Shown: positions 23,951 through 35,348 of the stretch, in pieces
Layout of the letters: every line of letters starts with the position of its first letter
Numbering within the stretch: position 1 is the stretch's first letter
DNA from: Desulfogranum mediterraneum DSM 13871
Lineage (GTDB): Bacteria; Desulfobacterota; Desulfobulbia; Desulfobulbales; Desulfobulbaceae
Assembly: GCF_000429965.1 (NCBI RefSeq)
Contig: NZ_AUCW01000003.1
Coordinates: 62,001-126,000, forward strand
Reading direction: 5' to 3'
Length of the DNA: 64,000 nt
Translations under genes and position numbers: made by a program
Notes under the pieces: generated by a model
What the model was told of the DNA's origin: nothing
The model's database searches: none
What the model saw: only the letters and a program-made list of their open reading frames with translations

Positions 23951-26167
23951 ATGGCAATAAACCTGACCAGGCGGAGATTCCTGCAAACCGCCTCCATTGC
24001 CGCTGCGTCCGTGCCGCTCTCGAAGGTTGTGGCCAAGGCAGATTCTGAAGTCGTCAAAACCCCACTGATCCCGCCGGGAAGTTTCAAGGATACCGAGACG
24101 GTGGTCGGCGGCGTCTGCGAGATGTGCTTCTGGCGCTGTCAGCTGGTGGGTAAGGTGCGTGACGGCCGTTTGGTCAAGATCGAGGGTAACCCAAAATCCA
24201 TTGACAACGGCGCCTCCATCTGTGCCCGTGGTAATGCCGGCATCAAGATGCTCTATGATCCCGATCGGTTGAAGTACCCCCTGAAAAACGTGGGCAAGCG
24301 CGGCGCTCCTCAATGGAAACGAATCAGCTGGGACGAAGCCCTGGACACCTGTGCCTCCAAACTCAAGGCCGTGGTCGATGAACACGGTCCCGAGTCCCTG
24401 GCCATCTTTCCCCACGGCGCCTCGGCAAGCTACCCCTTCCACTTCTTTGAGCACACCGTGGGCACCCCCAACGTCTCGGAGGCCTCCTTCTTCCAGTGCC
24501 GCGGCATCCGCGATATGGCCTATGTGGCCACCATTGACAAGCCGCCGGGGGAAAACGTGGACATGCCCAACTCCAAGGTGATCTTCCTTTTAGGCGGTCA
24601 CTTCGGGGAAAACGTCCATGTCTCCCACCTGAAGCGCTACCTCAAGGGACTGGAGAACGGTGCCAAGCTGGTGGTGGTGGATCCCCGCTTCTCAGCCTCG
24701 GCCGCCAAGGCCGATGTCTGGGTACCCATCCGGCCCGGCACCGACACCGCCATGCTCTTGGCCATGATGAACTACCTGATCCAAAATGACAAGCACGCCG
24801 CCGACTTCATCGAAGAGTATGGCGAAGGCTTTGAAGAGTTCAGCGAGGGCATTAAGGAGTGGACCCTGGAGCGAGCGGCGGCCGAGTGCGACATCCCGGC
24901 GGCCCAGATCAAAGAGGTAGCCGACCTGCTGGCTGCCAACGCCCCCAACGTAGCCATCCATCCGGGCCGACACGTCTCCTGGTACGGCAACGACTTCCAG
25001 CGTCAGCGTGCCCTGGCCTGCCTCACCGGCGTCCTCGGCGCCTTCGGGGTCAAGGGTGCCTTTGTCCCGCCCAAGGGACCCAAAGGTTTGAAAAAGGTCA
25101 AGTGGCCCCATGGGGACCATGAGCCCGATCGCCTCACCGAGTACAGCGACAACCCCTACGAGTTCTCTCCTCCGGGTACCCCAACGGACCTGATCCGGGA
25201 TGCGGCCATCAGCGGCAAGCCCTATCCCATCAAGGGTTGTGTGATCTGGGGTCAGAACCCCATCCAGACCATCCCCAACCAGGAGAAGACCATCCAGATG
25301 CTTGCGCAGATGGATTTCGTGATGTGTACCGATATCATGCCCACCGATATCACCATGTTTGCCGACATCCTCCTGCCCGAGGCCTCCTACCTGGAGCGCT
25401 ACGACTATATCAAGACCGGTACCCAGTGGAACTTCAGCGACGAGCACCAGCAGTACATCGCCCCGCGGATGCCCCTGGTGGACCCGGCCTTTGAACGCAA
25501 GGACGGCATCTGGATCACCAACGAGATCGCCAGACGGATGGGCTATGGCGACCAGATCCCCACCAAGGACCAGGTGGAGATGGTCAACTACCGCCTCTCC
25601 GGAGTCGGCCTGTCCATCGACAAGATCCGGGCAGAGGGTGGCATCCACCTCCAGCCGGGTAAGGATCCCTACGGGATTCCTGAGGATATGAGCGTCTACT
25701 TTTACAACGAAGACCTGGCTGATGCCGATTATCCGGCCATCCCCACCTATATCCCGGTGGAGCAGCCCCCTGCAGGCTACCTGCGCCTGCTCTACGGTCG
25801 CTCACCGGTGCACACCTTTAACCGGACCCAGAATAATGCCTGGCTGATGGCAGCCATGGACTCCACCCCCATCTGGCTCAACGATAAGGTGGCTGCCAAA
25901 CTCGGGCTCAAGGACGGCGACACCGTCAGCCTGGAAAACCAGGATGGGGTCAAGTCACGGACCACGGCCCCGATCAAGGTCACTCCGGGTATCCGTGAGG
26001 ACGCGGTCTACATCTACCACGGTTTTGGCTCCATGAACCCGGAACTCACCGTTGGCTACAACAAGGGTATCGACGACCAGTCCATGATCACCAAACTGGC
26101 TGTTGACCCGGAGACCGGCTGCCATGGCATGCGCAACAACTTTGTCAAGCTTGTAAAAGTCAGCTGA
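23951..26167 (+). CDS. Molybdopterin oxidoreductase catalytic subunit, Tat-exported (Psr/Phs/Arr-like)
   Basis: The 738-residue protein begins with a twin-arginine signal (TRRRFLQTA, residues 6-14). A 4Fe-4S site follows, C56-x2-C59-x3-C63-x27-C91, then the DMSO-reductase-family core (VVVDPRFSASAAKADVWVPIRPGTDTAML) and the C-terminal dinucleotide-binding domain (TPIWLNDKVAAKLGLKDGD). A Cys (residue 183, in SFFQCRG) lies where a protein ligand to molybdenum is expected in the polysulfide/thiosulfate/arsenate reductase group; this is my alignment by eye. Length is closest to PsrA/PhsA (about 750) and shorter than typical ArrA or TtrA. Substrate cannot be assigned. It sits between its chaperone and a ferredoxin subunit, and no NrfD-type membrane subunit follows. 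Confidence 0.9.
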   Translation: MAINLTRRRFLQTASIAAASVPLSKVVAKADSEVVKTPLIPPGSFKDTETVVGGVCEMCFWRCQLVGKVRDGRLVKIEGNPKSIDNGASICARGNAGIKMLYDPDRLKYPLKNVGKRGAPQWKRISWDEALDTCASKLKAVVDEHGPESLAIFPHGASASYPFHFFEHTVGTPNVSEASFFQCRGIRDMAYVATIDKPPGENVDMPNSKVIFLLGGHFGENVHVSHLKRYLKGLENGAKLVVVDPRFSASAAKADVWVPIRPGTDTAMLLAMMNYLIQNDKHAADFIEEYGEGFEEFSEGIKEWTLERAAAECDIPAAQIKEVADLLAANAPNVAIHPGRHVSWYGNDFQRQRALACLTGVLGAFGVKGAFVPPKGPKGLKKVKWPHGDHEPDRLTEYSDNPYEFSPPGTPTDLIRDAAISGKPYPIKGCVIWGQNPIQTIPNQEKTIQMLAQMDFVMCTDIMPTDITMFADILLPEASYLERYDYIKTGTQWNFSDEHQQYIAPRMPLVDPAFERKDGIWITNEIARRMGYGDQIPTKDQVEMVNYRLSGVGLSIDKIRAEGGIHLQPGKDPYGIPEDMSVYFYNEDLADADYPAIPTYIPVEQPPAGYLRLLYGRSPVHTFNRTQNNAWLMAAMDSTPIWLNDKVAAKLGLKDGDTVSLENQDGVKSRTTAPIKVTPGIREDAVYIYHGFGSMNPELTVGYNKGIDDQSMITKLAVDPETGCHGMRNNFVKLVKVS

Positions 26168-26222
26168 TGGCGAGCCTGCACATACCGGCACACATCGCTT
26201 TATATATTCTGGAGGAATTCTA

Positions 26223-27026
26223 ATGCAATATGGCATGATTATCGATATTGACCGCTGTGTGGGCTGTCACGCCTGCACCATTGCCTGCAAGGCTGAGTGG
26301 GAAGTGCCTGCCCAGTACGGGCGCAACTGGGTCCATCGGCTTGGCCCTGCCATGACCACTGCCGGCATGGCCTATACCTACTACCCTGGGCTCTGCAACC
26401 ACTGCGACCAGCCCTCCTGCGTGGACGTCTGTCCCGCAGACCCGGTGGCCATGACCATGAAGGACGCCAAGAGCGGCAAGACCGTCACCATGGAGGTGGC
26501 AGCCACCTGGAAGGACCCCTTTAACGGTACCGTCCAGATCGACAAGGAACGCTGCATCGGCTGTGGCGCCTGTGCCGACGCCTGCCCCTATGGAGCCCGT
26601 TACATCAACGAGGCCCTGGCCGATGATGAGAGTGACGGCAAGGCCGACAAGTGCACCTACTGTATGCCGAGGGTGGCAGAGGGACTGCAGCCCTCCTGTG
26701 TGCAGACCTGTCTGGCTGGGGCCCGAATCTTCGGCGACCTGGATGATCCGAAATCCGAGGTTGCCCGGTATGTGAAGAGGGGAGCCGTTGGCCTGAGCTC
26801 TGCCGCGGTCCAGATCGGCCCCAACAGCCGCTACTTCGGCTCCAAGAAGGCGGACATGGAACTGCTGATGCAGTCTGCCCCCCAGGAGATGCCCGAGGCC
26901 TCCCTGCGGCGGATCATGCTGGCCAAGATGACCCGACCGGCGCTCAAGCAGGTCAAGGAGCTGGGCCTGCTGGGCCTGGCCGGCGGCCTGCTGGTCAGCG
27001 GTCTCAACAACAAGGATCAGGAGTAG
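26223..27026 (+). CDS. Four-cluster ferredoxin-like electron-transfer subunit
   Basis: The 267-residue protein has the PsrB/PhsB/ArrB cysteine pattern: CVGCHACTIACK, CNHCDQPSCVDVCP, CIGCGACADACPYGARY and CTYCMPR...SCVQTC, enough for four 4Fe-4S clusters. It carries no signal peptide and is probably exported together with the catalytic subunit. Its last 25 residues include a short hydrophobic stretch (LGLLGLAGGLLVSG) that the soluble family members usually lack and that could touch the membrane. It follows the catalytic gene by 55 bases with a GGAGGA site and ends at a strong terminator. Confidence 0.9.
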   Translation: MQYGMIIDIDRCVGCHACTIACKAEWEVPAQYGRNWVHRLGPAMTTAGMAYTYYPGLCNHCDQPSCVDVCPADPVAMTMKDAKSGKTVTMEVAATWKDPFNGTVQIDKERCIGCGACADACPYGARYINEALADDESDGKADKCTYCMPRVAEGLQPSCVQTCLAGARIFGDLDDPKSEVARYVKRGAVGLSSAAVQIGPNSRYFGSKKADMELLMQSAPQEMPEASLRRIMLAKMTRPALKQVKELGLLGLAGGLLVSGLNNKDQE

Positions 27027-27054
27027 CCCCAGGCCTGCCCCTGTACATAGACAG

Positions 27055-27084
27055 CCCGCCACCCTTGAGGGTGGCGGGTTTTTT
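27055..27084 (+). terminator. Rho-independent terminator of the molybdoenzyme operon
   Basis: A perfect 10-bp stem, CCCGCCACCC with GGGTGGCGGG, encloses a TTGA loop and is followed by six T. It starts 28 bases past the ferredoxin-subunit stop. Confidence 0.95.
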
Positions 27085-27090
27085 GCTGCC

Positions 27091-27942
27091 ATGACTTCCC
27101 CCTCAAAAAAACCACCCTGCCTCGAGCGATTCCGCGCGATCACCGCCCACTGCTTCATCACCACCCCCTACCCACGCCTCCACGACGATCTTCACCGCCT
27201 GCTGCTTCCCCAGAGGCTGCAGCCAGAGATCGGCCTGGAGGGAAACGCCCTCTGGCATGAACCAGGGGCGCGGTTCGAGGAGGCGGCCCGGCTCCTCCAT
27301 GGCTGCGGTCTGGCCGCCACCATCCATGCCCCGTTCCAGGACCTGACCCCGGGTGGTTTCGATGAACGGATCCTTGACCTAAGCCGGGAAAAGCTGCGCC
27401 GTGCCTTTGCCCTGCTGCCGCTCTTTCGCCCCAGGAGCATAGTCTGCCACCTGGGCTACAATCACCAGCGACACCGTCACAACCTGGAGCGCTGGCTCTC
27501 GGTCAGCACCGAGACCTGGAAAGGGCTGCTGCCCCTGGCTCAAGCGGCCGGGGTAAAGGTGATGTTTGAGAACACCTATGAGCGGGACCCCTCGATCCAC
27601 CGGGCCCTCTTTGCCCGGCTGGAAGAGTTTTCTCCGGGATTCTGCCTGGATGTGGGCCATGTGCTGGCCTTCTCCTCCACCCCCTGGCAACAGTGGCTGG
27701 CAGAGCTGGGCCCCTGGCTCGGCCAGCTCCACCTCCATGACAACGACGGCTCGAGTGACGCCCATGGCCCCATAGGCAGCGGCTGCTTCGACTTTCAGGG
27801 CCTGCTCCAGCGGCTGGCTCAAGACGGCCGGCGGCTGCTCTCTACCCTGGAGCAGCGCTCTGTCCAGGATACCCTGAGCAGCCTGGCCGCCCTGGAACGG
27901 TTCGACACCGCCGCCCTGAGCGGCCAGCCCCTGGAGAGCTGA
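27091..27942 (+). CDS. Sugar phosphate isomerase/epimerase-like TIM-barrel protein
   Basis: The 283-residue protein fits the AP-endonuclease-2/xylose-isomerase-like barrel family. Metal-ligand-type residues are visible in IHAPFQD, VCHLGYN, VMFENTY (Glu), FCLDVGHVLAF (Asp-x-x-His), LHLHDNDG and the final STLEQRS (Glu). The family includes isomerases and endonuclease IV; the sequence does not select among them. The ATG at 27091 lies only 7 bases after a terminator T run and has no good ribosome site, so the true start may be internal and its promoter is unclear. Confidence 0.7.
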   Translation: MTSPSKKPPCLERFRAITAHCFITTPYPRLHDDLHRLLLPQRLQPEIGLEGNALWHEPGARFEEAARLLHGCGLAATIHAPFQDLTPGGFDERILDLSREKLRRAFALLPLFRPRSIVCHLGYNHQRHRHNLERWLSVSTETWKGLLPLAQAAGVKVMFENTYERDPSIHRALFARLEEFSPGFCLDVGHVLAFSSTPWQQWLAELGPWLGQLHLHDNDGSSDAHGPIGSGCFDFQGLLQRLAQDGRRLLSTLEQRSVQDTLSSLAALERFDTAALSGQPLES

Positions 27943-28001
27943 GGGGCCACGGTCCCAGGGTGTTCTGTGCCGGCTCCAGGATCACAGCCGGCTGACTTTG
28001 A

Positions 28002-28030
28002 TTGAAAAAACTCCCTATTCAAGCTATCCT
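28002..28030 (+). promoter_or_regulatory. Sigma-70-like promoter at the MotB-like gene
   Basis: TTGAAA, a 17-base spacer and TATCCT precede the MotB-like ATG (28036) by only 5 bases. If used, transcription would begin at or just past the ATG, giving a leaderless message; otherwise the real start codon lies elsewhere or this match is chance. Confidence 0.4.
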
Positions 28031-28035
28031 GGAGC

Positions 28036-29190
28036 ATGGATACCAACAAGGCCGCATCAGGCGAGCGCCAGGCAGCACCAGGCCAAGAGGATCATGGTGA
28101 CCCCAACGGGATCGCCCGCCCGCCTGCCGACTATCACCAGACCATCAGCCAGCCGCTCTTTGTGATCGAAGATTCCTTCTTTCGCTCCCGCACCCCTGCC
28201 GCCACCCACTGGTCCATAGCCTGGTCTGACCTGATGATGACCATGTTTATCCTCTTTTTGACCCTCTTTGTCTACCAGCTGGCCCATCGCCAGTTCCTTG
28301 ACCAGGAAGAGATCGCAGTCATCGCCGGCACCACCATGCCCCTGCCCCCTGCAACCATCAGCGGGCGGCCCTTTCACCCCATCTCCCCCCAGATCAGCCA
28401 ACGCCGCTCCACCCCGCTCAAGGCCGTGGAACAGATGAGTGCAGAGGAGCTCGCCGCTGACCCGGCCCTGGAGGGGAAGGATATCCCGATCCGGCTCAGC
28501 GACGAAGCCCCGCCGGCCGAACTGCCCCCGCCAACCGCCCCCCCGGCTGCTGAGACCGCTGCAGAGTCCGGGCACCAGCAAGCCGGCTCCAGGGTACAGT
28601 CAAGGGCCTTGGTCATTCGCCAATCCCGGGAAGAGATCCTGGAGCCGACACCCCTGGAGACAGGTGAGCCGGCAGCAGCTGCCCCGGCTGAAGGGGAGAT
28701 CTTCACCGAGATCTATGACCTCTCCCGCACCACCCTGAGCCGGGAACACCTGGAGCGCTTTGCCTCGGTGGAGCTGATCCCGGACAAAACCGTCCGCCTG
28801 ATCCTCACCGGTGACCTCCTCTTTGCCACGGCCGAGGCAGAGCTGACTCCCCAGGCACGCATCTCCCTGGCCAAGCTCAGCCCCATCATTGCCCAGACGC
28901 CCTACATGATCAACGTGGTCGGCCATACCGACTCCATGCCCATGCACTCGGCCCGCTATCCCACCAACTGGGAGCTCTCCGTGGCCCGCGCCAGCCGGGT
29001 GGCCCGCTTTCTGGTGGAGGAGATCGGGGTGCCCGGCCAACAGATCGTGGTCTCAGGATTCAGTTATTTCCGGCCGCGCCGTCCCAACAGCACCGAACAG
29101 GAACGGCGGGCCAATCGACGGGTGGAGATCATCCTCTCCAAAGATCCGGCTCCGGCTGCAGCCTCGGCCCCCATTGACCTCAAGGAGTAG
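28036..29190 (+). CDS. MotB-like stator protein with OmpA peptidoglycan-binding domain
   Basis: The 384-residue protein has a cytoplasmic N-terminal segment (1-58), one transmembrane helix (about 60-84) and a 140-residue proline/alanine-rich periplasmic linker. An OmpA/MotB domain follows (about 245-367) with GHTDSMP (296-302), NWELSVARASRVARFL and NRRVEI. Asp65 in WSDLMMTMFILF occupies the place of the proton-binding Asp of MotB. The long low-complexity linker is much longer than in a standard MotB. It is followed by a MotA-like gene 11 bases later, the reverse of the usual motA-motB order. No flagellar gene is in the window. Confidence 0.82.
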   Translation: MDTNKAASGERQAAPGQEDHGDPNGIARPPADYHQTISQPLFVIEDSFFRSRTPAATHWSIAWSDLMMTMFILFLTLFVYQLAHRQFLDQEEIAVIAGTTMPLPPATISGRPFHPISPQISQRRSTPLKAVEQMSAEELAADPALEGKDIPIRLSDEAPPAELPPPTAPPAAETAAESGHQQAGSRVQSRALVIRQSREEILEPTPLETGEPAAAAPAEGEIFTEIYDLSRTTLSREHLERFASVELIPDKTVRLILTGDLLFATAEAELTPQARISLAKLSPIIAQTPYMINVVGHTDSMPMHSARYPTNWELSVARASRVARFLVEEIGVPGQQIVVSGFSYFRPRRPNSTEQERRANRRVEIILSKDPAPAAASAPIDLKE

Positions 29191-29201
29191 ACAGCGGAAA
29201 T

Positions 29202-30044
29202 ATGCGACGCAAAAACCTGATCGGCCTGACCCTCTGTGTTCTCATCTTCCTCACCGGTTTCCTGATCAAGGGCAACCTGGGGCTCTACTTCAACCTGGCC
29301 GGCCTGATGATCGTGGTCGGCGGCAGCAGTGCCGCGGCCCTGCTCTCCTTCCAGGTCCACCGCCTGAAGATCGTCTTCCAGGTCATCCGTGCCTCCTATA
29401 CCCAGCGCAACATCTCTGAGGATCAGATCGTCGAGATGCTGATCAACCTGGCCATCAAATCCCGGGTGGAGGGGATCCTCTCCCTCCAGGAAGAGGAGCA
29501 GGAGACCTCCATCCTCTTCCTCCGTCGGGGCCTGGGCTGCCTGGTGGACAACTACGACCCGCACCAGATCAGGGATATCCTCAACACCGAGATGTACTTC
29601 TTCAAACTGCGCCGGGAAGACAGTGAGCGGGTCCTGCGCACCATCGGCGATTTTTTCCCGGCCTTCGGGATCATCGGCTCGGTGGTGGGATTGATCTCCA
29701 TGCTGGCCGGCATCGGCGACACCTCGGTGATCCTCCGGACCGTGCCCATTGCCCTGACCTCCACCCTCTACGGTCTGGTCTGTGCCAACTTCTTTTTCGT
29801 GCCCTTTGCCGCCAACCTGCGGGAACGGACCAACCACGAACTCCTGCTCCAGAAGATCATCCTGGAGGGGATCGTTGCCATTGAGAGTGAACTCAACCCC
29901 ACGGTATTGAAGACCAAGTTGCTCTCCTTCCTGACCCCCTCCTCCCGCCAGGACGACCTGGTGCCCCTGGCCAAGATCCGCGATAAATTCAATATCCGCT
30001 CCCAGGAAGATACTGACAGGGCAGGAGAGCAGCCTGCCCCCTGA
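29202..30044 (+). CDS. MotA-like proton-channel protein
   Basis: The 280-residue protein has four hydrophobic segments (about 8-24, 30-50, 150-172, 183-205). A cytoplasmic domain between TM2 and TM3 carries RVEGILSLQEEEQE, matching the MotA pattern RxxGLLALE. TM3/TM4 show the MotA/TolQ motifs FPAFGIIGSVVGLI and IALTSTLYGLVCANFFFVPFA. It is more like MotA than ExbB/TolQ because of two N-terminal helices and the large loop. With the MotB-like partner it should form an ion-driven channel anchored to peptidoglycan; the work it drives is unknown. Confidence 0.85.
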   Translation: MRRKNLIGLTLCVLIFLTGFLIKGNLGLYFNLAGLMIVVGGSSAAALLSFQVHRLKIVFQVIRASYTQRNISEDQIVEMLINLAIKSRVEGILSLQEEEQETSILFLRRGLGCLVDNYDPHQIRDILNTEMYFFKLRREDSERVLRTIGDFFPAFGIIGSVVGLISMLAGIGDTSVILRTVPIALTSTLYGLVCANFFFVPFAANLRERTNHELLLQKIILEGIVAIESELNPTVLKTKLLSFLTPSSRQDDLVPLAKIRDKFNIRSQEDTDRAGEQPAP

Positions 30045-30151
30045 AGAGTAGAAGGAGATGGCGAAATCTGCCCAGGAAGTGTAGGATGGCGGTGATCTTT
30101 CTTTCCCCTGCAGCAGGGGAGCCAACCGTCTCCTCAACCCCTGGTCGCCCC

Positions 30152-31084
30152 ATGGATCGTCTCCTCGCCCTTAGCCTGATCTGTCTGTTCTTTCTCGGCT
30201 GTTCTCCGGCCACGGTCTCCACCCTGGTCGAGCAGGAGGGGAGTCGACAGCTGGAGGCCCCGGAGGCCCTGAAACGGGTGCAGGCCAACACCCTCTTCCT
30301 CCACTCCAGCGACGAGGACAGTTACCTCTTCTTTGCTGCCTCGGGCAAACTCTTTGCCAGGGATATCTATGCCAACAGCGACTCGGGCCGCTGGGACCTC
30401 AGTGAAGACGGAGAGCTCTGCCTGCAGCTGAGCAAGTGGTGGTACGGCGACCTGCGCTGCTTCCGGCTCTTTACGGGCAGAGCAACAGACCGTCTGCATC
30501 TGGCCAACAGCGCCGATGTGCTCGAATACTCGGCCCAGCTCCTGCCAGGCGACGACCAGGAGCTCTACCGCCCCCCTGCTCCGGAAAAAAAGAGCTTTCG
30601 CCGCTCCCAGCGACGTAAGGCAGAGGCTGCCGCGCTTCAGGATAAGCCCCCCTCCATCCCTCCCAGGAGTGAGCCCCCCCCCCCTGCAGTGACGGTCCGG
30701 GACAACCAACCGCTCTCCAGCCACCGCAGCCAGAAGGACCACCAGGCCACGCTCCAGTGGATGGCACGGGACTGTCCCGGCTGCAACCTGGCCGGAGCCG
30801 ATCTCCAGCAGAGTGCGCTGGTAGCAGCCCAACTGGGGGGGGCCGACCTGAAGGGGGCCAACCTGCGGATGGCCAACCTCCGCCGGGCCGATCTCAGCGG
30901 TGCGGATCTGCGCCAGGCCAGACTGACCTATGCCAACCTGCCCGGAGCCAACCTGCAGGGAGCCGACCTGAGGGGGGCCGATCTCCACGGGGCCAACCTG
31001 ATCCGGGCAGACCTGCGCCGGGCCAGACTGGAAGGAGCCGACCTCAGCGAGGCCCTGCTGGAAGGGGCCATGGGCCTGCAATGA
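30152..31084 (+). CDS. Lipoprotein with C-terminal pentapeptide repeats
   Basis: The 310-residue protein has a signal peptide with lipobox-like FFLGC (Cys17). A globular domain follows (about 30-130: YLFFAASGKLFARDIYANSD, SGRWDLSEDGELCLQL, WWYGDLRCFRLF), then a proline/basic linker. About 20 pentapeptide units of the A(D/N)LxG type run from about 205 to the end (GADLKGANLRMANLRRADLS). Pentapeptide arrays form a right-handed beta helix. It follows the MotA-like gene by about 107 bases on the same strand and may be its outer-membrane partner. I chose the ATG at 30152 because it opens a signal peptide; an upstream in-frame ATG (30086) adds a leader without one. Confidence 0.75.
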   Translation: MDRLLALSLICLFFLGCSPATVSTLVEQEGSRQLEAPEALKRVQANTLFLHSSDEDSYLFFAASGKLFARDIYANSDSGRWDLSEDGELCLQLSKWWYGDLRCFRLFTGRATDRLHLANSADVLEYSAQLLPGDDQELYRPPAPEKKSFRRSQRRKAEAAALQDKPPSIPPRSEPPPPAVTVRDNQPLSSHRSQKDHQATLQWMARDCPGCNLAGADLQQSALVAAQLGGADLKGANLRMANLRRADLSGADLRQARLTYANLPGANLQGADLRGADLHGANLIRADLRRARLEGADLSEALLEGAMGLQ

Positions 31085-31190
31085 GGGCCTGACCACCAAC
31101 CGAATCAATACTCCCGACCTTGAGCCCGGATCCGACTGCACGGCCCGGGGTTCAGGCGATCGTCAACCATCAACACCCTCGATACCATCC

Positions 31191-34709
<3,519 letters not shown>

Positions 34710-34846
34710 TGCCGACCTCCCGGGCCGGCTGCAGCGGCCGGACCGGACGGCCGCTGGCCGGGACTCCTCCGGGGAGCGCGAAGCCTGCCGGGGTCCAGGG
34801 ACAGGCCTGCACTTTCATGGAAAAATAAGGAATTATAAAAAACGGA

Positions 34847-34875
34847 TTGCTTTATTCAGGAAATGGGGGTAAATA
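34847..34875 (+). promoter_or_regulatory. Promoter candidate upstream of a short terminated transcript
   Basis: TTGCTT, a 17-base spacer and TAAATA lie in an A/T-rich stretch after dnaE. The first T of a strong terminator run is only about 85 bases past the -10 box, so the promoter would make a very short RNA. Confidence 0.5.
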
Positions 34876-34881
34876 GAAAGC

Positions 34882-34967
34882 AGCAGTAGAATATCATCTG
34901 TTTTATCATGAGAGATTGTTATACCCCTTCGTCCAATCATCTTCCATGGGATTGGACGTTTTTTTTT
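34882..34967 (+). ncRNA. Candidate small RNA between dnaE and the cold-shock gene
   Basis: A predicted transcript of about 86 nt would start after the TTGCTT/TAAATA promoter and end at a strong intrinsic terminator. No start codon with a ribosome site lies inside. It matches no RNA family I recognise. It could instead be the end of a dnaE readthrough transcript. Confidence 0.4.
34930..34967 (+). terminator. Rho-independent terminator upstream of the cold-shock gene
   Basis: A perfect 9-bp stem, CGTCCAATC with GATTGGACG, around an 11-nt loop is followed by nine T. It is about 220 bases past dnaE and about 70 bases before the csp start. It ends either the dnaE message or a small RNA. Confidence 0.93.
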
Positions 34968-34980
34968 CTGTTTTTTGCGG

Positions 34981-34989
34981 TGATATTCT
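34981..34989 (+). promoter_or_regulatory. Extended -10 element, likely csp promoter
   Basis: TGA-TATTCT is an extended -10 motif placed 47 bases before the csp GTG and after the terminator. The -35 region is only a T-rich run, as is common with extended -10 promoters. It predicts a leader of about 40 bases. Confidence 0.4.
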
Positions 34990-35035
34990 CATCAACTAAA
35001 GGTCCACACAGGACGCACGAGAAAGGAAGTACGAA

Positions 35036-35236
35036 GTGAACACAGGTATTGTAAAATGGTTTAATGCCTCCAAGGGCTTTGGCTTTATTGAACAGGAGAA
35101 TGGAGCAGATGTCTTTGTCCATTACTCCGCCATTCAAGCCGACAACTACAAGACCCTTGACGAAGGTGCAGAGGTAGAATTTGAAATAGTTGAGGGCCAG
35201 AAAGGTCCGGCTGCGGCCAATGTGGTTCAGCTCTAA
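35036..35236 (+). CDS. Cold-shock protein (CspA family)
   Basis: The 66-residue protein is a single cold-shock domain with RNP1 KGFGFIEQ and RNP2 VFVHYSAI, which bind single-stranded RNA and DNA. Acidic residues follow the first strand as usual ([16 protein letters not shown]). The start is GTG with AAGGAAG about 8 nt upstream. It is followed by its own terminator, then by a DEAD-box helicase and an RRM gene, a cluster of RNA-remodelling genes. Confidence 0.96.
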   Translation: MNTGIVKWFNASKGFGFIEQENGADVFVHYSAIQADNYKTLDEGAEVEFEIVEGQKGPAAANVVQL

Positions 35237-35261
35237 ACCTTTGCACAACATAGCACCATAG

Positions 35262-35294
35262 AAAATGCCCTGCGATGAGCAGGGCATTTTTTTT
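35262..35294 (+). terminator. Rho-independent terminator of the csp gene
   Basis: ATGCCCTGC pairs with GCAGGGCAT around a GATGA loop and is followed by eight T. It starts 26 bases past the csp stop and 55 bases before the helicase start. Confidence 0.94.
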
Positions 35295-35348
35295 GGCCGT
35301 TACCGGCCTTCCTCTCTCCTTCACTTCCATCCGTACCGCTGAAACACT

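Noticed and set aside
28036-30044. Zorya-type defence (ZorA/ZorB) reading of the Mot-like pair
   Set aside because: Zorya needs zorC and zorD; neither a helicase nor another effector gene follows, and the third gene is a pentapeptide lipoprotein.
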